A stretch of DNA of 64,000 nt, from assembly GCA_035344155.1 (NCBI GenBank), contig DAORAL010000005.1, forward strand, positions 62,001 through 126,000, in the 5' to 3' direction. Shown piece by piece: positions 19,286 through 29,151 of this stretch; positions within the stretch are counted from its first letter, which is position 1, and every line of letters begins with the position of its first letter. The stretch comes from UBA1845 sp002338715. GTDB taxonomy: Bacteria > Planctomycetota > Phycisphaerae > UBA1845. The notes beneath the pieces are model-generated. The model worked only from the letters and a program-made list of their open reading frames with translations. It ran no database searches and was not told the origin of the DNA. The translations under genes and the position numbers were made by a program.

Positions 19286-20131
19286 CCTGAAACGACTCTT
19301 CTTTCCTGAAGCGTTCTTCCAAACGGCAGTGGGATCGCGTTGCCCACAACGCATTGATTGTTTGCAGGTTAGGCCCTGCCAATTCAATCCGCTCCCAGTA
19401 CCAGGCATTGATCGACTTTCCATTTGGTTTGGGAAATTCTCTACAGGACTTCGGCCCCCCCCCGAATTCCATGCATGGCTTTTTAACGATACCGGTTGCC
19501 CTCGATAGCGGTACATGTTCGCTTTACACTTGGGCGGTTGCTTCGACGTACGGTGTGTCTACGACGCCAGTCATCTTCTGGCGATGATGAGGCTATGGCA
19601 GCCGAGCATGCTGGTATGGCATCCAGCTTGCTTTTCAGGCATTGGTGTCTTCGCGTCGCAATATCGCATCCAACAACACATCAGTATTCGACAAGTCGGA
19701 CGGATGTCGCCAAGTATTTCGTAGACGTTGGCACCGTACTTCCGTCAAAACTTCGAGACATCGATCGAATCACACGCGATCTGGTTCTGGCGAACTTTCT
19801 GAACCCCAAAGGAGCCCATGCAAAAGTAGCCTTGGTTTTGAGCGTGCCGATTCAGCTTCCGAATTTCAATAGCGATGTGCCATTTGACACCTCGTCATCG
19901 CCAAATAACGCCATCGGTTGAGCTGCATTCGGCAGATGCTGTGGTTTGCATTGGCGAATTTGCACGGCATAAGTCCGGTGCGGACCGTCGCTCTTGACGG
20001 TGTTTTGCGGCTTCGATCTTGCTAGAATGTGAACGGTCGGAATCTGCGGTCGCATTCTCATGATTCGAGCATGCCCGCCCATTTTGATGAGAATCGATCA
20101 TCGATACTGTCACTAAAGGAGAAGCGTTTCC
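19286..20131. other. Intergenic region, no gene seen
   Basis: These 846 bases have only short frames without protein-like features. A good AAAGGAG at about 19808 precedes ATG 19818, but the frame stops after three codons (Met-Gln-Lys). The right end carries a promoter-like motif for the following gene. Confidence 0.5.
20013..20028 (+). promoter_or_regulatory. Extended -10 promoter-like motif
   Basis: TCGATCTTGCTAGAAT contains TGCTAGAAT, an extended -10 element (TGnTAnAAT). Almost the same block, TCGATTTGCTAGAAT, stands before the GHL10-type gene at 34566-34580. No -35 is at standard spacing (TTGACG at 19994 is 23 bases away). It is about 104 bases before the start codon. Confidence 0.4.
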
Positions 20132-23100
20132 ATGCATCATCCAACCGATCGCCGATTTCGCCCAGATTCAGTCTTGATTGCAGTAGCGGTAGTTGCGGCG
20201 GCTCTGGTGTTTGGTGCGGCAACAGGTCGAGCGTGTGCCGCCGATTGCAATTCAAACGGAATTGAAGACGCCGTGGAGTTATCTCCAGGGGAGCAGATTG
20301 CCAAGCTTGTGGCGAATGATGCGTCGCTGGACGCCAATTTTGGCAACAGTGTCGCGATGGACGGAGATACTGCCATCATCGGTGCGTGGCGCGATGACGA
20401 AAATGGAAGCTTTAGCGGCGCTGCATACGTTTTCCGGGATAACGGCGGCAGTTGGCAGCAGGTAGCGAAGCTAACAGCCGACGACGCGGTGGAAAACAAC
20501 TTCTTTGGGGTCAGCGTTGCGATCAGCGGGAATACCGTTGTCGTCGGGGCATATGGGAGCGCTGACCCACTGTCGCTGGTGGGCTCCGCGTATGTGTTTC
20601 GTGAGCAAAACAATAGCTGGCAACAAATTGCCAAGCTCACGGCTGATGACGGCGCGGACCACGATTACTTTGGCATTGGTTCAACGGGCGGTATTGCCAT
20701 CACTGGCGACATGATCGTGATCGGCGCCGTTGGCGACCAGGACAATGGGTTGTGGAGCGGCTCGGCGTACGTTTTTCGTGAAATCCAAGGGGTTTGGCAG
20801 CAAACCACAAAACTCACGTCCAACGATGCGTTGGCAAATGACTTTTTCGGCGCAACGGTCGCGCTAAGTGGCGGTACGGTGATCATCGGGGCCTATGGAA
20901 GCGGTGGAACAAACAATGGTGCGTCTTACGTGTTCAGGGAAATCAACGGCGATTGGCAACAGATCGGCAAGCTCAGCGATGCAAACCCGGCGGCTGAAGG
21001 CCGTTTTGGCTGGAGTGTCGCGATCAGCGAAGACACCGCCATCGTAGGCTCGCCCGAAAGCAACGAAAATGCAAACGGAAGTGGCGTGACTTACGTGTTT
21101 CGGGAAATCGAAGGCGCCTGGCAGCGGATTGCCAAACTTGTTGCCGACGACGGAGAGGCTTTCGATTGGTTCGGCGCCAGTGTCGCGATCAACGGTAATA
21201 TCGCCATCATCGGCGCACCTGGGCGTGACAACGGAGACCTTGATTTCGGTGCGGCATACGTTTTCCGTGAAGATGGCGGGGTCTGGCGGCAGATCGCGAC
21301 GTTCACTGCTGCCGACGGTACCTCAGATGATGACTTCGGCAACAACGTCGCGATGGCTGGCAACATTGCCGTCTTTGGCGTGCCGAGCCACGGTGACGGG
21401 CTCTTGAACAGAAGCGGTGCAGCCTATGTCTTCAAAATTCCGAGAACGGACTGCAATGCCAATGGCGTGCTCGATGAGTGCGATATTGCCAGCGCGACGA
21501 GTCCGGATTGCAACAGCAACGGCGTGCCCGACGAGTGCGAAGCGGACTGCAATTCAAATGGTATTCCCGATGAATGCGATTTTGCAGAACTGACAAGCAC
21601 CGATTGCAACTTAAATGGCCTGCCAGACGAATGTGAATTAATTGGAAACGACTGCAATTCCAATGACTACCCCGATGAATGCGATATCGCCGGATTGACG
21701 AGCAGCGACTGCAACAGAAACAACGTGCCCGACGAGTGTGAGCCGCCGACTGCAGACTGCAATGTGAATGGAGTACCGGACGTATGCGAATACCAGTTGA
21801 CCTTTTCAGGCCAAAAGATCATCTCGATCGACGCTGATGGCGCGAATGCTGTCTACACGGCGGATCTGGACGGCGACGGGGATCTCGATGTGCTCTCGGC
21901 ATCGAATGCGGATGACAAGATTGCCTGGTACGAAAACATTGACGGCGCGGGTACGTTCGGGCCGCAGCGTATTATCAGCAGCACCGCAGCCGGCGCGAAT
22001 TCCGTCTTTGCCGCCGACTTGGACGGCGATGGAGATGCGGATGTCATCTCCTCGTCATCCAGTGATCGAAAGATTGCGTGGTACGAAAACATCGATGGTC
22101 TCGGAGCCTTTGGATTACCAACGGTTTTCGAGATCGGATTGGACACGCCGATCTCGGTGATCGCCGCAGATTTGGATGGCGATCTCGACCTGGACATTCT
22201 CTTTGCGACGAGAGGATTTGCCAACGTCGCATGGTTTGAAAACACTGATGGCTTGGGAGCGTTCGGGCCCATCGAGATCATTGATGACTTTTCAGGTTTG
22301 GTGAGCTCGGCGATACCGGCAGACTTGGACGGCGACGGTGATCTCGATGTCCTCGCAACATTGGATTTCGATGATACGGTTTTGTGGTACGAAAACACGG
22401 ACGGGTTGGGAACCTTCGACTATTGGCAAGTGATCACGACGGTCGCCAACGGCGCGTTGTCTGCATTTGCCGCCGACCTGGACGGTGATGGCGACCTTGA
22501 TGTCCTTTCTGCGTCGAAGTTGGATAGTAAAATTGCGTTCTACGAAAACACCGACGGTTTGGGCAGTTTCGGCCCACAACAGATCATTTCCACCGATATG
22601 GATCGTCCGGCTTCCGTTTCTGCAAGGGACTTGGATGGTGACGGCGACCTTGATGTACTGTCTGCGTCGTCAGGTGACGACAAGATTGCCTGGTATGAAA
22701 ACACCGGCGGACTAGGGCAGTTCGGAGCCCAGCAGGTCATCACTGTCGCTGCGGACGGTGCGAAATCGGTCATCACTGCGGACCTCGACGGCGACGGTGA
22801 CTTCGATGTGCTATCTGTATCGCCAGATGACGACAAGATTGCCTGGTACGAAGTTGAGACCGTCAACGATTGCAACAACAATGACGTGCACGATGAATGC
22901 GACATCGCCGGCGCCACGAGCCTCGATTGCAACAACAACGCCGTGCCTGACGAATGTGAACTGGTCTTGAATGATTGCAACATGAATGGCGTGCCCGATG
23001 ACTGCGACGTTGAACAGGCGGCCAGCCTCGACTGCGATGGCAACGGTGTGCCGGACGAATGCCAACCCGACTGCAATTTGAACGGGGTAGCCGACGCCTG

Positions 23101-26014
23101 CGACATCGCAGGCATGAACAGCGATGACTGTAATACAAATCATGTTCCCGATGAGTGCGAACCGGATTGCAACGGCAACGGGGTTGCGGACGGTTGTGAT
23201 ATCGCAGCGGGTTCGGCCAGCGATTGCGACAACAACGGTACGCTGGACGAGTGTGACATTGCGGAGGGGACTGCTATTGATTGCAACGGAAACGGGACGC
23301 CGGATCAATGCGAATTGAACATGGTGTCTTCGGATCAGAACGTCTTGAGCACGACTGCTGATGCCGCAACCTCAGTTTATGCGGCAGACATTGATGGTGA
23401 CGGAGATGCCGATGTTCTTGCGGCTGCGTACGGCGATGACGAGATCACCTGGTATGAAAACATCGACGGTCTGGGCACGCTCGGAGCTCAACAAATTCTC
23501 GCTGACGATGCTGATCATGTAAGGGCAGTTTTGACCGCCGATATGGATGGGGACGGCGACGCCGATGTTTTGTCCGCGTCGAGGCCACTCGCCTGGTACG
23601 AAAATCTGGACGGATTGGGGACCTTTGGCCCAGAGCGTCCCATTGCAACGATGACATCTTATACGACGGCCAATTCAATCTTTGCAGTCGACATGGACGG
23701 TGATGGAGATACCGACGTGTTGGCCGGGATGGATGTCGACTGTAGGTTGGTATGGTACGAAAACAGTGACGGACTCGGTAACTTTGGACTTCCGCATTAC
23801 ATTGACGCGGACCTCTGTGCTCTCTCTGTCTTTGCGGCGGATCTTGATGGCGATGGGGATGCCGATGTGCTGGCTGGACCATCGGGCTACAACGTGGTTT
23901 CATGGTATGAGAACTCGGACGGGGCCGGAAGTTTTGGACCTCCTCAGCCGCTTCACTCATCCGGCTATGGTGCAAGGTCAGTTTTTGCCGTCGATGTGGA
24001 CGGGGACGACGACTTCGATGTGCTGTCGATATTAATTGGAAACGACAGCATCACCTGGCACGAAAACCTCGACGGGCAAGCAAACTTCGGAGCCGAACAG
24101 GTCATCACGAACGCCGCCGGTTCTGCGACTTCGCTCTTTGCCATCGATCTGGATTCAGACGGTGATGCTGATGTGCTCTCCGCATCCGGCTTACATGACG
24201 AAATCGTCTGGTATCAAAACAATGATGGAATGGGCGAATTCGGCGCCGCGCAATTGGTCGCATCGAATGTCCTTCTGCCAAGCTCGGTGTTCGCTGCAGA
24301 CCTGGACGGGGACGGCGATCTTGATGCGCTATCAGCATCGCAAAATGACGACAAGATTGCCTGGTACAAGAACAGCACGATCAACGACTGCAACAACAAC
24401 AAGGTTCCGGACGACTGCGACATTGCGAGCGGGACAAGCACGGACTTCAACCAGAACAGCGTGCCAGACGAGTGTGAAGACTGCAACATGAATCACATCC
24501 TCGACTACCTTGAATTGGTGAACAACGACTGCAATTCCAATGGCATTCCCGACGAGTGTGACGAGGCCGTCAGCGAGAGCAAAGACTGCAATAACAACGG
24601 AATCTTCGATGGATGCGAAATTGCAGGCGGAAGTGCGGATGATTGCAATGCAAACCTCGTGCCAGATGAATGCGAATTGCAGGGGGTTTTCTCAGCCGAT
24701 GAGGTGATCACGGCTGCCGCGAACGGTGCTTTCGCTGTTATCGCTACAGACATCGACGGCGACGGCGATGCTGACGTCCTTTCGGCGTCGGCCAACAATC
24801 CTAACATCGCGTGGTACAAAAACACGGATGGGTTAGGCATATTCGATAGTCAGCACCCAATCAGTGACTCTGGCACCGGTGTCAGCTCGATCGATTCGGC
24901 CGATCTGGATGGCGATGGCGATGTGGATGTGTTGTTGGCCACGGGGTCCATCTTCAGCAGTTTCGTTTCGTGGTATGAGAATACCGACGGGCTCGGCGAA
25001 TTTGGGCCGCGAAATGTAATCTCCAGTGGAGTTCATAGAGAACATTCGGCGTCTGCTGCGGACTTGGACGGAGACGGAGACGCCGATGTCTTATCCGGGT
25101 CTTGGAATGACCTTGCGTGGCGCGAAAACACGGATGGTCTCGGGACTTTCGGTCCAAGGACTGTGATCTCGGATCTTGTTACAAATGTCGTCTCGGTGGT
25201 CTCTGCTGATCTGGATGGGGACGGGGACCTCGACGTCATTTCTGTGTCCTCAAACGACGGAAAGGTCGCGTGGTATCAAAACATCGATGGACTGGGGAGT
25301 TTCGGACCGCAGCAGCTCATCGCCGGACCCGTTACTGTTCGATCGATCCGTACTGCAGATCTGGACGGTGATGGTGATGCCGATGTGTTGTACGCAAGGA
25401 GCTCCAGTGTGGCTTGGCACGAGAATACGGATGGGTTGGGAACCTTCGGACCGTCGCAACTAGTCGGCGAGGGCGCTCAGACGGCGCGGTCTGTCTTTGC
25501 GATTGACCTGGATGGTGATGGCGACATCGATGTACTTTCTGCCTCGTCTGGCGATGACAAGATCGCATGGTATGAAAACACGGACGGGCTGGCCAACTTT
25601 GGTCCGCAGCAGATCATCTCGACGTCAGCCGATGGCGCGCGATCGGTTTTTGCAGCCGACCTGGATGGCGATGGAGATGCCGACGTGCTATCCGCGTCCT
25701 ACGACGATGACACCATCGCCTGGTATGCGAATATCGGCTACGACTGCAACCGCAACCGCGTTCCGGATGATTGCGAAATCGATACCGATGGCGACGGTCT
25801 GATCGACGGCTGCGATCGCTGCGCAGGTGGAATGGCGAGCGGAGACCGGGACGGAAACGGCATCATTGATCTTGCCGATTTCACAGGATTGGAGCCGTGC
25901 CTGGTCGGACCTGAGAGCGATCTCAATGAAGGTTGTGAATGTTTCGATTTCGATCTTGACGGTGACAATGACTTGAATGACTTCGCGGTGTTTCAGGCGA
26001 TCTTTGTGCCATAG
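20132..26014 (+). CDS. Giant exported FG-GAP/VCBS repeat protein with DCNxNGxPDEC repeats
   Basis: This 1960-residue protein has a signal peptide (1-36), and AAAGGAGA upstream supports ATG 20132. Residues about 50-430 hold about seven FG-GAP-like blades (GAAYVFREDGG, IAIIGAPG) expected to form a beta-propeller. Three further blocks (about 551-910, 1063-1418, 1520-1870) are VCBS/FG-GAP repeats built on AADLDGDGDLDVLSASxxDDKIAWYENTDGLG. The blocks are joined by clusters of a Cys-rich calcium-loop motif of the DCNxNGxPDECD type; I count about 24 copies over the protein, with decayed ones such as DFNQNSVPDECE. The end is dockerin-like (DLADFTGL, DFDLDGDNDLNDFAVFQ). It is an adhesin-like or scaffold-like surface protein by architecture; no enzyme is seen. 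Confidence 0.9.
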   Translation: MHHPTDRRFRPDSVLIAVAVVAAALVFGAATGRACAADCNSNGIEDAVELSPGEQIAKLVANDASLDANFGNSVAMDGDTAIIGAWRDDENGSFSGAAYVFRDNGGSWQQVAKLTADDAVENNFFGVSVAISGNTVVVGAYGSADPLSLVGSAYVFREQNNSWQQIAKLTADDGADHDYFGIGSTGGIAITGDMIVIGAVGDQDNGLWSGSAYVFREIQGVWQQTTKLTSNDALANDFFGATVALSGGTVIIGAYGSGGTNNGASYVFREINGDWQQIGKLSDANPAAEGRFGWSVAISEDTAIVGSPESNENANGSGVTYVFREIEGAWQRIAKLVADDGEAFDWFGASVAINGNIAIIGAPGRDNGDLDFGAAYVFREDGGVWRQIATFTAADGTSDDDFGNNVAMAGNIAVFGVPSHGDGLLNRSGAAYVFKIPRTDCNANGVLDECDIASATSPDCNSNGVPDECEADCNSNGIPDECDFAELTSTDCNLNGLPDECELIGNDCNSNDYPDECDIAGLTSSDCNRNNVPDECEPPTADCNVNGVPDVCEYQLTFSGQKIISIDADGANAVYTADLDGDGDLDVLSASNADDKIAWYENIDGAGTFGPQRIISSTAAGANSVFAADLDGDGDADVISSSSSDRKIAWYENIDGLGAFGLPTVFEIGLDTPISVIAADLDGDLDLDILFATRGFANVAWFENTDGLGAFGPIEIIDDFSGLVSSAIPADLDGDGDLDVLATLDFDDTVLWYENTDGLGTFDYWQVITTVANGALSAFAADLDGDGDLDVLSASKLDSKIAFYENTDGLGSFGPQQIISTDMDRPASVSARDLDGDGDLDVLSASSGDDKIAWYENTGGLGQFGAQQVITVAADGAKSVITADLDGDGDFDVLSVSPDDDKIAWYEVETVNDCNNNDVHDECDIAGATSLDCNNNAVPDECELVLNDCNMNGVPDDCDVEQAASLDCDGNGVPDECQPDCNLNGVADACDIAGMNSDDCNTNHVPDECEPDCNGNGVADGCDIAAGSASDCDNNGTLDECDIAEGTAIDCNGNGTPDQCELNMVSSDQNVLSTTADAATSVYAADIDGDGDADVLAAAYGDDEITWYENIDGLGTLGAQQILADDADHVRAVLTADMDGDGDADVLSASRPLAWYENLDGLGTFGPERPIATMTSYTTANSIFAVDMDGDGDTDVLAGMDVDCRLVWYENSDGLGNFGLPHYIDADLCALSVFAADLDGDGDADVLAGPSGYNVVSWYENSDGAGSFGPPQPLHSSGYGARSVFAVDVDGDDDFDVLSILIGNDSITWHENLDGQANFGAEQVITNAAGSATSLFAIDLDSDGDADVLSASGLHDEIVWYQNNDGMGEFGAAQLVASNVLLPSSVFAADLDGDGDLDALSASQNDDKIAWYKNSTINDCNNNKVPDDCDIASGTSTDFNQNSVPDECEDCNMNHILDYLELVNNDCNSNGIPDECDEAVSESKDCNNNGIFDGCEIAGGSADDCNANLVPDECELQGVFSADEVITAAANGAFAVIATDIDGDGDADVLSASANNPNIAWYKNTDGLGIFDSQHPISDSGTGVSSIDSADLDGDGDVDVLLATGSIFSSFVSWYENTDGLGEFGPRNVISSGVHREHSASAADLDGDGDADVLSGSWNDLAWRENTDGLGTFGPRTVISDLVTNVVSVVSADLDGDGDLDVISVSSNDGKVAWYQNIDGLGSFGPQQLIAGPVTVRSIRTADLDGDGDADVLYARSSSVAWHENTDGLGTFGPSQLVGEGAQTARSVFAIDLDGDGDIDVLSASSGDDKIAWYENTDGLANFGPQQIISTSADGARSVFAADLDGDGDADVLSASYDDDTIAWYANIGYDCNRNRVPDDCEIDTDGDGLIDGCDRCAGGMASGDRDGNGIIDLADFTGLEPCLVGPESDLNEGCECFDFDLDGDNDLNDFAVFQAIFVP

Positions 26015-26275
26015 CGATTGGTACAAACAGTCTGTTGCCCGGTATCCAGCTTACGCTGCGGTGTGAAAGCCGTATGAACGCCACTGAGAGTAATCGTGCG
26101 TACGAGACAGCAATCAAATAATGCCTGCATAATGGATCAAAACCATCAGCGATAGAATTTCGAATGCTCTGATCCTCGGCCAGGGGCATCCGATTCGTAA
26201 CTGCGATTGGCAACTGAATCTCTCAAGTTTTCGTTAGGGCACTTTGAGTCCAAACGAAGCGGCGCGACAGCGTCG

Positions 26276-26300
26276 TCATTGCCGCGCAGGCGGGAATCCT
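26276..26300. repeat. REP-like palindromic repeat, copy 1
   Basis: The segment TCATTGCCGCGCAGGCGGGA followed by ATCCT matches the widespread TCATTCCCGCG...CGGGAATCC type of intergenic palindrome. A second copy in opposite orientation is at 45931-45954. GCCGCGCAGGCGGG forms the imperfect stem. Confidence 0.6.
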
Positions 26301-26346
26301 TGGGCAGAACCAAGTCACTCAAGGTACGTACCGGCGCCCGTGCTGT

Positions 26347-26396
26347 GAAGAATGGACGAGCAAAACGCTACGAAGAATGGACGAGCAAAACGCTAC
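26347..26396. repeat. Exact 25-bp tandem duplication
   Basis: The 25 bases at 26347-26371 (core AATGGACGAGCAAAACGCTA) are repeated exactly at 26372-26396 with no spacer. The unit is not a multiple of three. Confidence 0.85.
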
Positions 26397-26559
26397 GCTT
26401 GGCTTGAGATCGCTATGGAGCAAATAGCGCATCCCTCTGGCACATCCTCGCAGTTTGTGTCGAACACACCATCAAAGCCTCTTTGTAAGGATCGGCGCTG
26501 CAGAAAACGTCATCGCTGGCACGATCGCTGCACATCACTTGCGCCAAAAACGTTGGCGG

Positions 26560-29151
26560 TTACATTCCCAGCAGGGCGTCGCCCACCGCCTGCCAGACCG
26601 CGCGACGAAACGCCCCGACCTTGCCGGTATCGTCCGGATGGACACGGTTCGTCAGCGCGATGACATAAACGCCGGCTTGCGGATAGATGCGCATTGCTGT
26701 TCCGGTGTACCCCGTGTGACCATAACCGTATATCGAGTCGATCCCGGTATTGCCCGGGTCCGATGGAAAACTATCCCACAAAAGACCTCGGCGATTTGGC
26801 TTGCCATCTTTCCCCACGGCTTTGGGATCTTGAACGCGGCTCATGAGTTCGATTGTCTCGGGTTTGAGAATCCGCACGCCATCCAACTCGCCGCCGTTGA
26901 GCAGCATCTGTGCAAACCGTTCCAAGTCAGCGGCTGTGCTGAACAGACCCGCGTTGCCCGAAACGCCGTCCTGCATGGCGGCCAACGGGTCGTGGACTTC
27001 GCCGCGCAGAAAACCGTCCGCGTGGGGGCTACGCTTGGCTTGGGTGGTTGGCGCGATTCGATTCGCGAGTGTTGCGGGCGGACGGTAGCCGGTGTCGCGC
27101 ATACCAAGCGGTGCAAACACATGCTCCTTGGCATAGACGTCGATCGGTTGACCACTGACACTTTCGACAATATTCGCGCAGAGGATTGCGTTGAGGCAAC
27201 TGTAGACCACAGGCCCGCCGGCTTCGGTTGAGAGCTTCAACGTGCGCACGCGCTGCCGCAATGCCTGCGGACAGGGATACCCCGAAGCCGCGTGAATCTT
27301 CTCCTGCTCGCCGGCGCCGATGTACGGTTTCATTCCAGAACGATGCGTCATCAGATCGCGCACTGTCACGGCGTCCTTTTGAGGACCTCCAAAGTCAGGC
27401 AGATAGGTCTTGACCGGCTCGTCGAGCTTCACCTTTCCCTGCTCAATGAGTTGCATCAGACTCGTGCCGGTCGCGAGTGGTTTCGTCAGCGAGGCCATAT
27501 CGAACACGGCGTCGACCGGCATCGGGATGGGTGTCGGCTGCGTTTGCAAGAAACCATACGACCCGCGCCACGTCTCGAAACCGCCTGGCGTCTTCCGTCC
27601 GACGGCGATCACGGCTCCGGGAATGTCGCCAGCCGCCAGCAGATCGGGCACGATCGTGTCGAGCGTTTCCGCGAACGCATCCACACCGTGATCAAGCGGT
27701 TCCGTGGTGAAATCGAATGACCACGACCATTCGTCGAAGTAGAGGTTATGCCCATCGATCTCTACTTCGCCGCGCTGAAAGTCGTTCGGTTCGCTTCGAA
27801 AACTCGTCTTGGGGGGAATCAGTTCCTGCCCATAATCGAGATTCACGATCATGCGATAGGGATCAAGATTACCGCAATAAAAGTCCCGCACGCGCACGTT
27901 GGGATGATCCTGCAACCCGTAAGACGCATCTGCCGGCAACCAACCCCAGGGCTCGACGTAGAATTCCGACCAGTCGTGCATGTTCCAGTTGATCGGCTTT
28001 GTTTCCCAGCCCGATTGCCACCGTGCGGGAATGCCAGCCGCCCGGCAGAGTGTGATGAACGACATGCCCTGCACGCCGCAATCGCCGCGACCGGCGGTCA
28101 GCCCCTTGTCGCTCAGGTTGAAGATCGTGCTGTATTCCATCTCCGCGCACCACGGCACGTTGGCATCGATCCAGCGGAAGATTTTGCGCGCCGCCTGCAA
28201 CGGATTCGTCTCGTCACCGACCACTTCCTTTACAATCTGTCGCACTTTGGGCGTGAAGACGATGTGCGGGGCGCGCTCCGCGGTGTAGGTGCGATAAAGT
28301 TCGCTCGTTTTGTCGTACGGTTTTGCTTGTGCGGGATCAGGCAGGGGGCAGTATGCCGACGTGGTGAACTCAAACGTCGCGGAGAACGTAAGCGGAGCGT
28401 TTACGTCTTCAATTTTGCGTTCAAAGTAGATCGTGCGCTGTGGGGCGTCCTTCGGCGCGATTTCGGACGCTTCCGGATCGCTGCGAATCAGTCGCACATC
28501 ACGCTGCTGCCGGTATTCCTGCGGAAATGGCAACCAACAGCGCACCGTCGCCCCCGATTTGACGCGAGCGTTGCCTGGCTTGATTGTGATTGTGTAGGTT
28601 CCCGTGTGCTTGACGGGAAAGACTTCGGGTCCTTTGCCGGCTTCGGCGCGTTTGACCAGTCGCTCGAGGTGACGGGGCAGGTCGAATTGCGAACCAGCGG
28701 CCTCGACCGTGCGCTTGCGACGTGCTTGTGCTTCCGGGCAGAAGCGCAGCAACGTGCCCGCAGCGCGCGAGAAGTACCATGTCTTCCCGTCGATGACGCG
28801 ATGCTGCAAATCCCCGGAGTCGCGCCAACGTTCGACGTCGGTCATCGTGGCGTCGGGAATCGAGAGTTTGAGTTGCGCCAACATCGACTCGGGCGTCAGG
28901 CGATAGTCCCGACGAATTCGCCGCATTTGTTCGCGCAGTATCGCGAATGCATCCGTTACGGGCGCATCTGGATTTGCAATGTGCGGCGCGATCAGCGTCT
29001 CGGCTTCGGCAAACCGACCGGCTTGAACCGCCGCCCGCGCCTCGCTCAAGACCGCGTCCGCACTTGCCCGCGCCGTGTCCGTCAGGCACGTCACGCACAG
29101 AACCGCCGCCAACAAACTTCCCGCCCGCCTCAAGACATTCCGCTCGTTCAT
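26560..29151 (-). CDS. Exported transglutaminase-like / serine beta-lactamase-like fusion protein
   Basis: The 863-residue protein starts at ATG 29151 (GGAGG at 29155-29159), with signal peptide VLRRAGSLLAAVLCVTCLTD. The middle (about 270-420) is a transglutaminase-like fold with the full Cys-His-Asp set: GDCG (about 354), NMHDWSEFYV (about 390) and PADASYG. The C-terminal third (about 530-860) is a class C beta-lactamase/DD-peptidase-like hydrolase with SLTK (Ser about 552) and HTG (about 811). The middle motif reads YSC (in VVYSCLNAIL), where the family usually has YxN, so activity is uncertain. Periplasmic amide or ester hydrolysis is likely. No partner gene is adjacent. Confidence 0.88.
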   Translation of the reverse strand: MNERNVLRRAGSLLAAVLCVTCLTDTARASADAVLSEARAAVQAGRFAEAETLIAPHIANPDAPVTDAFAILREQMRRIRRDYRLTPESMLAQLKLSIPDATMTDVERWRDSGDLQHRVIDGKTWYFSRAAGTLLRFCPEAQARRKRTVEAAGSQFDLPRHLERLVKRAEAGKGPEVFPVKHTGTYTITIKPGNARVKSGATVRCWLPFPQEYRQQRDVRLIRSDPEASEIAPKDAPQRTIYFERKIEDVNAPLTFSATFEFTTSAYCPLPDPAQAKPYDKTSELYRTYTAERAPHIVFTPKVRQIVKEVVGDETNPLQAARKIFRWIDANVPWCAEMEYSTIFNLSDKGLTAGRGDCGVQGMSFITLCRAAGIPARWQSGWETKPINWNMHDWSEFYVEPWGWLPADASYGLQDHPNVRVRDFYCGNLDPYRMIVNLDYGQELIPPKTSFRSEPNDFQRGEVEIDGHNLYFDEWSWSFDFTTEPLDHGVDAFAETLDTIVPDLLAAGDIPGAVIAVGRKTPGGFETWRGSYGFLQTQPTPIPMPVDAVFDMASLTKPLATGTSLMQLIEQGKVKLDEPVKTYLPDFGGPQKDAVTVRDLMTHRSGMKPYIGAGEQEKIHAASGYPCPQALRQRVRTLKLSTEAGGPVVYSCLNAILCANIVESVSGQPIDVYAKEHVFAPLGMRDTGYRPPATLANRIAPTTQAKRSPHADGFLRGEVHDPLAAMQDGVSGNAGLFSTAADLERFAQMLLNGGELDGVRILKPETIELMSRVQDPKAVGKDGKPNRRGLLWDSFPSDPGNTGIDSIYGYGHTGYTGTAMRIYPQAGVYVIALTNRVHPDDTGKVGAFRRAVWQAVGDALLGM

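Larger units (their letters stand above)
26015..26559. other. Intergenic region between convergent genes
   Basis: About 545 bases lie between the 3' ends of two convergent genes. They contain a REP-like palindrome (26276-26300) and a 25-bp tandem duplication (26347-26396). No coding frame is convincing and no T-tailed terminator was found. Confidence 0.5.

Noticed and set aside
19818..19829. Good ribosome site before a Met-Gln-Lys-stop mini-frame
   Set aside because: Three codons cannot be supported as a gene; no attenuator structure was seen around it.
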